Source: Eleftheria terrae (lineage in GTDB: Bacteria > Pseudomonadota > Gammaproteobacteria > Burkholderiales > Burkholderiaceae_C). From it: 64,000 nt of DNA. Under the pieces are notes generated by a model, which saw only the letters and a program-made list of their open reading frames with translations, did no database searches and was not told where the DNA came from. The DNA lies in NCBI RefSeq assembly GCF_030419005.1, contig NZ_CP106953.1:62001-126000 (forward strand). The letters are read 5' to 3'. The position numbers and the translations under genes are program-made. This document shows, piece after piece, positions 37,524 to 44,288 of this stretch (position 1 is the first letter of the stretch; each line of letters opens with the position of its first letter).

Positions 37524-38720
37524 ATGATCGAGACACCGCTGGCCGCCCTTCCGGGCGGCCGCGGCCGAAAGGGCTCGACCTTGCCGCGCGACCTCCCGTT
37601 TTCACCTTCCCTCCGGCGGCTTGTGCTGGCCGGCATCCTGATCACCATGGCCTGTCTTTCATTTTCGGCATGCGACAGCCTGCCGGCTTCCTTCGAGTCG
37701 CCGCAGCACCGCGGCGGACGTTTTCACAATGCCGAGCCGGGCCAGCCGCCGGGGTGGGCCACATCGCTCGCCATCCTGTGGCGGCTCGCGTTCGACAAGC
37801 CGGCCGACACGGTGCCGCCCGAAGCGGTGCCAGTGCAGGCGCTGAGCGCCGCCCAGCTCGAGAGGGCACCTGACGGCACGCTGTACCGCCTCGGGCATTC
37901 CACGCTGCTGATGAAGCTGGCCGGCCGCTACTGGCTGACCGACCCGGTGTTCTCGCGCCGTGCCTCGCCACTGCAGTGGGCGGGTCCCGAACGGTTCCAT
38001 GCACCCCCCATCGACATCGAGCAGCTGCCGCCGATCGAGGCGGTGGTTCTCTCGCACGACCACTACGACCATCTCGACCATGCTGCCATCCTCCAGCTGG
38101 CGCCCAAGGTGCGCCGCTTCATCACGCCGCTGGGCGTGGGGGACCGCCTGGTGGCCTGGGGCGTCGAGCCCGGTCGGGTGACGCAGCTCGACTGGTGGGG
38201 CTCGGTCGAGGTGGCGGGCGTGCGGCTGGTCGCCACGCCGGCGCAGCATTTCTCGGGGCGCGGGCTGCAGGACCGCAACCGCACGCTGTGGGCGTCCTGG
38301 GTGTTCCTGAGCCCGGACCTGCGCCTGTTCTTCAGTGGCGACACCGGCTACCACGCCGGCTTTCGCACCATCGGCGAGCGCTACGGTCCCTTTGATCTGA
38401 CCCTGCTCGAAACCGGCGCCTACGATCGCCAATGGCCCGATGTGCACATGCAGCCGCACGAAACCCTGCGTGCCCACCAGGACTTGCAGGGCCGATGGCT
38501 GCTGCCCGTGCACAACGGCACCTTCGACCTGGCCCTGCATGCCTGGGACGAGCCGCTGGAGCGCATCGTCACACTGGCCGAGGCCCAGGGCATTGGCGTG
38601 CTGACGCCGATGATGGGCGAAGCGGTGTCGATGCACCGGCCGCAGCCCACCACGGCCTGGTGGCGTGCGCTGCGGCGGGCCCCTGCGCCCGCGGCCGGTG
38701 GAGCGGCGGGCCGCGGCTAG
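37524..38720 (+). CDS. MBL-fold metallo-hydrolase lipoprotein, 398 aa
   Basis: The N-terminal hydrophobic segment LAGILITMACLSFSACDS ends in a lipobox-like FSAC. The metallo-beta-lactamase core shows AVVLSHDHYDHLDH (H-x-H-x-D-H, His178/His180/Asp182/His183), TPAQHFSGRGLQDRN, LFFSGDTGYHAGF (bridging Asp) and LLPVHNGTFDLALHAWDEP. This spacing is like the NAPE-phospholipase-D/UlaG group of Zn hydrolases. Probably attached to the membrane facing the periplasm. Its stop codon TAG shares bases CTAG (38717-38720) with the stop of the convergent HEAT-repeat gene. Confidence 0.85.
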   Translation: MIETPLAALPGGRGRKGSTLPRDLPFSPSLRRLVLAGILITMACLSFSACDSLPASFESPQHRGGRFHNAEPGQPPGWATSLAILWRLAFDKPADTVPPEAVPVQALSAAQLERAPDGTLYRLGHSTLLMKLAGRYWLTDPVFSRRASPLQWAGPERFHAPPIDIEQLPPIEAVVLSHDHYDHLDHAAILQLAPKVRRFITPLGVGDRLVAWGVEPGRVTQLDWWGSVEVAGVRLVATPAQHFSGRGLQDRNRTLWASWVFLSPDLRLFFSGDTGYHAGFRTIGERYGPFDLTLLETGAYDRQWPDVHMQPHETLRAHQDLQGRWLLPVHNGTFDLALHAWDEPLERIVTLAEAQGIGVLTPMMGEAVSMHRPQPTTAWWRALRRAPAPAAGGAAGRG

Positions 38721-39730
38721 CGGGTGGCCGCCAGCTGCTGCTGTTGCAGCGGTGCCAGGCGCGCGGCTTCATCGGTGGTGAGCCGGAACGACTGCAGCGC
38801 GCTCATCGCCTCGGCCCGCACCTGCGGGTCGGCCTGTGGGTTGAAGCTCAGCTCCAGCAGCTGGGCCTTGGCCTCGGCCGAACGGATGCCGGCATCCACG
38901 GTGGCGCCGATGGCCGCGATCTGCACTGAGGGGTCGGTGTCCGACACCGCCTGGCGGAGGATGGGCTCGACCGAGCTGCTGCGATCGGCCAGCACCAGGG
39001 TGGTGACGCTCTCGCGCCGCAGCTGGGGATCGGTGCTGCCCACGTATTGCCGCAGTTGCTGCAGCACCGCCTCGTCGGCATGCAGGGGATCGAGCCCGCC
39101 AGCATCGCGCAGCGCGGCCAGCGCCTGGGCCACCACCTCCGGGCTGCCCTCGGTCAGCACCGCCTGGCGTGCCGCCGCGGCGACCGCCTTGGGCGGATCG
39201 GGCAGGGACGATAGCAGCTCGAAGGCCTCGCGCCTGGCCTTCAGGTCGGGGCTGCGCAGCAGCGATTCGGCGGAGCGCTCCAGCAGGGCAGGCCGGGCCT
39301 GCGCGAGTGTGACGGCCAGGAACTCGCGCAGCTCCGGATCGCTGCCGTTCTGCATCATCTGCGCCAGCATCGCGGCAGCGAACCTGCCGTCGCGCTGCAC
39401 GCGCCGGATCAGCTCGTCCGGGTTCATCGCTTGCAGTGCGCGCCATCCGGATTCGCTGGTGGGCGCAGCGCCGCTGGACGCAGCGAGCGTCCCATCCGGG
39501 ACGGCGGTGGCCGCCGGTGCAGCGCCCTGCAGTGATCGGCCTGGCTGGGTAGCATCGCTGGAAGTGGACGCATCGGCGGCTGCCAGTTGGGTGGCCGGCA
39601 CCGGGGCCACCGGCGCCTGTTGGCGGCCGATGGACAGGCCCAGCACCACGCCGGCGCAGCCACTGATGACGGCCGTCGAGGCGAAGGCCAGCCAGTGTCC
39701 CGACCTTGTGCGTTGATAGAGGATGCCCAT
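38717..39730 (-). CDS. membrane-anchored HEAT-repeat protein, 337 aa
   Basis: One N-terminal membrane helix (WLAFASTAVISGCAGVVLGL), a Pro/Ala/Thr-rich linker (about 40-90), then an alpha-solenoid of HEAT-like repeats (LREFLAVTLAQARPALLERS, KARREAFELLSSLPDPPKAV, QLRRESVTTLVLADRSSSVE, SVQIAAIGATVDAGIRSAEA). Likely a periplasmic scaffold for protein-protein contacts; the partner is unknown. GAGGA lies 5 nt before the ATG. Downstream of the NlpC/P60-type gene but separated by a terminator-like hairpin. Confidence 0.75.
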   Translation of the reverse strand: MGILYQRTRSGHWLAFASTAVISGCAGVVLGLSIGRQQAPVAPVPATQLAAADASTSSDATQPGRSLQGAAPAATAVPDGTLAASSGAAPTSESGWRALQAMNPDELIRRVQRDGRFAAAMLAQMMQNGSDPELREFLAVTLAQARPALLERSAESLLRSPDLKARREAFELLSSLPDPPKAVAAAARQAVLTEGSPEVVAQALAALRDAGGLDPLHADEAVLQQLRQYVGSTDPQLRRESVTTLVLADRSSSVEPILRQAVSDTDPSVQIAAIGATVDAGIRSAEAKAQLLELSFNPQADPQVRAEAMSALQSFRLTTDEAARLAPLQQQQLAATR

Positions 39731-39760
39731 GTTGTCCTCATCGTTCGAGGGAGGAGGGAA

Positions 39761-39782
39761 GGCGGCCCTGCGTGGGGCCGCC
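39761..39782 (-). terminator. intrinsic-terminator-like hairpin
   Basis: Perfect 8-bp arms GGCGGCCC / GGGCCGCC around a 6-base loop, followed on the minus strand by TTCCC. It lies about 30 nt after the stop of the NlpC/P60-type gene and before the HEAT-repeat gene, so it probably ends the former transcript. The T-run is weak. Confidence 0.5.
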
Positions 39783-39810
39783 GTCAGCGGGTCACATCAA
39801 GCGCCCAGTA

Positions 39811-40425
39811 TCACTTGATCTTCTTGTAGCGGTAAGGCTTCGCGGCATGGCTGCCCACCTTGAAGTTGATCGAGCGCTTGTGCTTGGTGGCACCGACACC
39901 ACCGCGCTGCTCCAGCGTATGGAACACGGTGTGGGCCTTGTTGGCCCAGCCATCAAAGATGACCACGTGGCCGTTGGCGCCAGCCGTGCCCGCACCCAGC
40001 GTCCCCACCACGTCGCCCTTCTTCAAGCTGCTCCAGTTGATGCGCTTCACGTACTTGGGCAGCGTCACGGTGTTCGGGCTTTCGGGCAGGTGCAGGGCCA
40101 TGGCGACGAAGCCGGAACAGTCGGTGCGGTAGCGCCTGCCTTGCGGGTCCCGGTAGTACTTGGACATGCTGTACGGCACGTGCTTGTTGATCCAGTACAT
40201 CGCGCGGCTGCGTACCTCGGAGCGGCTGATCGGCCCGCCCACCTTCGACGCGGCAAGAGCCTCGGCGACGGGCGAATCGGACGGCTCGGCCAGCAGCTCT
40301 GCGCTGCTGGCATTAACAGTCAGGTCCTGTGCCTGCACCGCGGCCGGGGTCAGCAGCGCACCTGAGGCGCTCAATGCCGCGATGGCCAGGGCGCGCATGA
40401 CGCCATATCGGTTCATGAAGCTCAT
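39811..40425 (-). CDS. secreted NlpC/P60-type cysteine hydrolase, 204 aa
   Basis: Signal peptide (MRALAIAALSASGALLTPAA then VQAQ), then a papain-like core: Cys103 in RTDCSGFVAMAL, a glycine-rich turn (LKKGDVVGTLGAG) and His153 in GHVVIFDGW, followed by FHTLEQRGGVGATKHKRSIN. The Cys-Ser-Gly-Phe and Gly-His-Val-x-Ile-Phe patterns are typical of NlpC/P60 or amidase_6-type cell-wall hydrolases. It probably trims peptidoglycan peptides in the periplasm. Start Met chosen by signal peptide and AAGGA upstream. Confidence 0.8.
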   Translation of the reverse strand: MSFMNRYGVMRALAIAALSASGALLTPAAVQAQDLTVNASSAELLAEPSDSPVAEALAASKVGGPISRSEVRSRAMYWINKHVPYSMSKYYRDPQGRRYRTDCSGFVAMALHLPESPNTVTLPKYVKRINWSSLKKGDVVGTLGAGTAGANGHVVIFDGWANKAHTVFHTLEQRGGVGATKHKRSINFKVGSHAAKPYRYKKIK

Positions 40426-40965
40426 CGGATTCTCGTCCTTCGGAATGGTGGTGGAAGAGCCGCAAGCGGTCGCGGATGCGGCCGTTGCCATCGATGGAAT
40501 ACGTACAGCCTTCATTGCGGGGAACCTCCTTGTGGTTGCCAAAGACAGTTCCTGTGCAGCGCTCTGTGGTCCAGGACTTCACGCAGCCGAGCGGCCGGAC
40601 GTGAACTGCAGCCCATGTGACGGGGTCGTGCACAGGGAGTTGCTGCTCTTCGCCGGGGTCCTATACCGATTGGCGAAGCAGCGAGGCAAGCCTAGAGGAT
40701 CGGGTCCCGGATGGGTACTACGGCGTCCCGTAGTGCGGCCAAGAGATCAATGGCGGTTCAGGCCGAGGTCGCGGCCAGGGCCAGGCGGTGGCCGTCGAAT
40801 CCGCTGTGAATGGACTCGCTTGCGGCTGTTGCTGCAGCACGTCGGTGCCTACCCTGCAGCGATGACAATGAGCCACGGCAAGTCATCAACGCTGACAGGC
40901 GCATGAGGCGAGCGCCACTCACATGAGCGACACCGGGCAGGCAGCCCATGGCAGCCGGGCAGCAC
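40426..40965. other. intergenic gap, 540 bp
   Basis: The upstream region of the NlpC/P60-type gene. CCTAGA near 40689-40694 resembles the local TAGACT -10 type but faces plus. No ORF with coding character, no hairpin and no tRNA found. Confidence 0.35.
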
Positions 40966-42036
40966 TCAGAGGCGCGGTTCACCCTGGCCGTTCACCAGCA
41001 ATGTCGGCCCGGGCGGCAGGGTGCTTTGCACCTGGTGCGGAACACCTTCGAAGCGGTAGCTCACCTCGTAGTACTCGGGCTCCTGGCGCGGGGGCGCCGT
41101 AGTGCAGCGGGTGGTTGGCGGCTCATCGTCACGCGCGATGCGGGAGCCGATGACGGCCCCTGCCACCGCTCCCCCGGCGGTGGCGAGATCGCGGCCGCTG
41201 CCGTCGCCCACCTGGTGGCCCAGGATGCCGCCGATCAACCCGCCCACCACGGCGCCGGCAAGACGCGAAGGGCGGGATGGCGAGCGCTCCACCCAGCAGC
41301 GCTCCTCAGGGCGGGCATAGACCGCACGCACCGAATCCACCGGCACCTGCACCAGCACCTCGGAGGGCCGGCGACGCCAGTCGTAGACGGGCAAGGGGGC
41401 GGGACGGGCACGGTCGTCGTCAAAGGTGTGGTGGCGCTGCAGCCGGCGCACCGACGAGAGGCGGTCGTTCAGGCCCATGGCGGCCAGGTCCGGGTAGCGG
41501 CCCGGGGCCAGCAGGACACATCGGCCGCTGAAGTTCACATCGTCGCAGGCCTCCCAGCGGCCTTCGAACACCATCACCGAGGAGGCCCGGTCGTTCTGTC
41601 CTTGCCGGCGGAAGTCGCGCACCTGCGACGAAACGCCGAAGCGTCGTCCATGGAAGCCCCGGTCCTCGAAGAACACGATGTCGCTGCCTGCTCCAGGCGG
41701 GTAGGGTGGCGGCGCGGCCCGGCGCCGCACCGGGCGGGCGGACGACAGGCGGTCGTCCATGCCCATCGCATCCAGGTCCGGGTAGTGGCCAGGGGCCAGC
41801 ACGACGCAGCGGCTGCGGAACGCGGTCTCCTTGCAGACCTGCCAGGGCTCGTCCTGCACCACCAGCGACGATGCGCGGTCGTTCAGGCCGAAGGCGCGGA
41901 AGTCGGGAGCTGCCTCGCTGACGACGGCTTGCGTGCCGCGAAACCCGTCGCGGCTGTATACCGTGAGGGTGGCCGATGCGTGTCCGATGGACAAGAGCGA
42001 AGCGATGGCCAGCGCACGTGGAAGAAGGGCGGACAT
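40966..42036 (-). CDS. exported double beta/gamma-crystallin protein with glycine-zipper segment, 356 aa
   Basis: Signal peptide MSALLPRALAIASLLSIGHA followed by SA. Two beta/gamma-crystallin-type modules (about 24-90 and 105-175) share TVYSRDGFRGTQAVVSEAAP / FFEDRGFHGRRFGVSSQVRD, the NDRASS motif, CVVLAPGHYPDLDAMGMDDR / CVLLAPGRYPDLAAMGLNDR. A glycine-zipper 2TM-like stretch (AGAVVGGLIGGILGHQVGDG ... GGAVAGAVIGSRIA) lies near 275-310. Crystallin modules often bind Ca2+ and are found in secreted or stress proteins. AGGAG precedes the ATG. Confidence 0.85.
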   Translation of the reverse strand: MSALLPRALAIASLLSIGHASATLTVYSRDGFRGTQAVVSEAAPDFRAFGLNDRASSLVVQDEPWQVCKETAFRSRCVVLAPGHYPDLDAMGMDDRLSSARPVRRRAAPPPYPPGAGSDIVFFEDRGFHGRRFGVSSQVRDFRRQGQNDRASSVMVFEGRWEACDDVNFSGRCVLLAPGRYPDLAAMGLNDRLSSVRRLQRHHTFDDDRARPAPLPVYDWRRRPSEVLVQVPVDSVRAVYARPEERCWVERSPSRPSRLAGAVVGGLIGGILGHQVGDGSGRDLATAGGAVAGAVIGSRIARDDEPPTTRCTTAPPRQEPEYYEVSYRFEGVPHQVQSTLPPGPTLLVNGQGEPRL

Positions 42037-42473
42037 GGGACTCCTGAGTGTTGTGATGCCAGTGCGGCCGGAAGGTCGGCAGCACCTGTGGTCATCAACG
42101 CCTTGCGAGCCCCGAGGGTCGACTGCTCCCATGTAAAGTTAAGCGAAGCTTCATGTCGCTGGGGCTGCGGGCAAGGTGGCCCGCTCCGCTGTCGAGCGGT
42201 GCACCCGCACGCCGCCAGGGCAAGGGATGACGACCGGGAAGCAGGGGAATCCCGGCTCTTCCTCGGCGGTTCCTTGACGTGATCCCGTGGCCGAGGGTGC
42301 AGCCCGGCATGGCTGCCAAGTGCAAGCCCACCTTCGTCCCTGCATCGGTTCCCGACAGGTCTCGACATCGCCATTGGCGGCCTTGCACGGCGGTGCACTG
42401 CCGGACGCCGCCCAGGCACTGGCAACGCCCGTGAGGCACGAGGTCCGCGGCCTCACCGGCGTCTGCACCTGCT
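42037..42473. other. intergenic gap, 437 bp
   Basis: Upstream of the crystallin gene and downstream of the 168-aa unknown. It contains only shadow frames. ATGTAAAGTTAAGCGAAGCTTCATG (about 42131-42155) is AT-richer and may be part of the crystallin promoter region. Confidence 0.3.
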
Positions 42474-42980
42474 TTACTTCAGGAAGCTCGGCGTGATGAG
42501 CTTGCCCATCTCCGCAATCACCTTGGTGGGGCCGTTGAACTTCATCGCGTCCCAGGAGATGGCGGGCACCCGCTTGCCGGGGTTGTGGGCGAGGCGGTCG
42601 GCTTCGCCGTCGTCGCAACCCTTGAGTCCCCAGCGCAGGGAGTCGGCGCTTGCCTTGGCCGGTGGATTGGCCGGGTTGTGGCGGATCAGCTTCTTCTCCA
42701 GGTAGGAGTTGTCCTGGATCACCATTTTCGTGCCGTCGTAGACGCGCGTCATTGCCTTCATCTGGGTGACGCTGCAATACACGTTGCTGACCATCGAACG
42801 GGCGAACAGATAGTGCTCGGCGGCAGCCGCGTTCTCGTCGGTCGAGTTGCCCGGCAGGTTGCGCCAGTCCTTGATCTGCCGGAACGCGCATTCGTTGCGT
42901 TCTGGCACGGTGGGCGCCGCCTTGCACCGGTCGAGATACGAATCGATCCAGCCTTGCACGACAACATCATTGACAGCCAT
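42474..42980 (-). CDS. hypothetical protein, 168 aa
   Basis: Starts MAVNDVVVQGWIDSYLDRCK after GAGGAG (spacing about 5). Four Cys residues (in YLDRCKAAP, NECAFRQ, NVYCSVTQ, LKGCDDGEA) suggest disulphides or a metal site, but no signal peptide is present. I do not recognise a family. Good coding character and a strong ribosome-binding site make the gene credible. Confidence 0.65.
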   Translation of the reverse strand: MAVNDVVVQGWIDSYLDRCKAAPTVPERNECAFRQIKDWRNLPGNSTDENAAAAEHYLFARSMVSNVYCSVTQMKAMTRVYDGTKMVIQDNSYLEKKLIRHNPANPPAKASADSLRWGLKGCDDGEADRLAHNPGKRVPAISWDAMKFNGPTKVIAEMGKLITPSFLK

Positions 42981-43527
42981 GGCGTCTCCTCAATGGGTGG
43001 GGGTGAGCTGCGATTGTGGGAAGCCCCTGTCACCCGGCATCTCCCCAGAAAGGGGGCATGTACCGCATTGATGGGACAACACGACGCGCACCGGTGCGCC
43101 CGTGTCCAGCTGAGCAGCGCGTTGACTCCGGGGTGCTGATGCCTGGAGGGCCCGGCGCAAGTACGTGGCCCCCTGGCGGGCTGCTGACGTCAAGCGGCTC
43201 AGGGCGCTGACTGGAGAACAATGGCTGAACGGGGTAGGTGGCAGAAGCCGAGCCAGACGTCGGGATCTCCGAGCAGATGGACGCACGGATGTCGGAAGGG
43301 CCACCGGGGCGGCGGCATCTGCCGGCCTCGTGCGCGCAACAGACGCAGGGCCCGGCGGCAGGGTTGGAGCATGTCGAAGAAATGCGGCCCGAGCGGTCGA
43401 CTGGCCCGCACGGAACGGCGCTTATTCGCCAGCAAGCGACCGCTGCGCCGAGCTGCGAGCGGCCAGGCATCGACGCATCATGCGGCGCCGAATCGCCGGC
43501 TTCGTCGCATCAACTACTTCCAGAAGA
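42981..43527. other. intergenic gap, about 550 bp
   Basis: Frames on both strands are open but arginine-rich and show no domain. Base composition is less GC-extreme than its neighbours, and the stretch leads into a segment with IS3 debris, so it may be acquired or decayed DNA. Confidence 0.35.
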
Positions 43528-43791
43528 TTGACAAGCTCTCTACCTATCCGCTATCCGCTCGAGGCCACTGATGCTCACGGCAAGCCGCTGCGAGTCGGCA
43601 GTGCGGTCATCTTGCCGTCGGTGGCGTCATGCGCTGCGGGGCTTCCCCTGGAAAATCAGGCGCGCTTGAACACGATGGTCGGCCAGCGTCGTCGTATCAG
43701 CCGGTTCGATCGTGCCGGCTTCGCATGGCTGGGTTTCATTGACGGGGATGATGATTTTTGTCTCTTCCCGGGCGAACTGGCACCGGCGTAG
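43528..43791 (+). CDS. small unknown protein, about 87 aa, start uncertain
   Basis: The frame TSSLPIRYPLEATDAHGKPL, RVGSAVILPSVASCAAGLPL, NTMVGQRRRISRFDRAGFAW, LGFIDGDDDFCLFPGELAPA has clear coding character and a compact beta-rich look. It resembles small unannotated cytosolic proteins with a D-x-x-G-x-x-L-x-V-G-x-x-V pattern. No ATG is in frame; TTG at 43528 is the most likely start. It could be an N-terminally truncated gene, consistent with the IS remnant just downstream. Confidence 0.4.
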   Translation: MTSSLPIRYPLEATDAHGKPLRVGSAVILPSVASCAAGLPLENQARLNTMVGQRRRISRFDRAGFAWLGFIDGDDDFCLFPGELAPA

Positions 43792-43856
43792 AGGCGTTCG
43801 GCGCGCTTGGGGAGACGGTTCGCAGCTCGCCGGCCAAGCACCCGGCGGTGAAAGCG

Positions 43857-43975
43857 GCCACCACGGTCAACGAGGCATGGAGCTCAAGCTTCGCCAGCGA
43901 CAGCTCCGCCTGTGGCCGTCGACTGAAGTGCTTGACGGTCGCCGGCGACTTCAGCCACGAGTGCGTCGACATCAG
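43857..43975 (+). pseudogene. IS3-family OrfB internal fragment
   Basis: A plus-strand frame reads TTVNEAWSSSFASDSSACGR then RLKCLTVAGDFSHECVDIRV. It aligns with the W-S-M-D-F to LTVADDFSHECVD segment of the IS3 copy at 2501-3245, but catalytic Asp is replaced (WSSSF) and the ends are lost. It is a dead relic of the same IS family, 41 kb away. Confidence 0.75.
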
Positions 43976-44288
43976 GGTGGCAGCATCCCGGCGTATCCCA
44001 CCTGCTCGCTTCGCCGAGCAGCACCGCCGCCGCAATGCTGGCGATGCCGTTCAACAACCCACGGCGTCGAGGGCCATCCAGTGACCTTCAACCCCGATGC
44101 CTTGCAACCGGCTGGCATGGCGACAGGGGGCCGGTCACCCTCAGTGGCCGCACGTCTCACGACACCGCAAGGCCCCACCAACAATGCGCGTTTGGGGAGG
44201 CGGCATCCAACATCGTCGCCTATTGTCCAGCGGTACAGCGCTTCGTTTCGTTGCACCCTACGGTGCCAAGTTCGCAAGGGAGATCGCC
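43976..44288. other. gap before the second PEP-CTERM gene, about 310 bp
   Basis: There is no recognisable gene. It may contain the promoter of the PEP-CTERM gene. AGGGAG at 44278-44283 is the ribosome-binding site. Confidence 0.35.
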
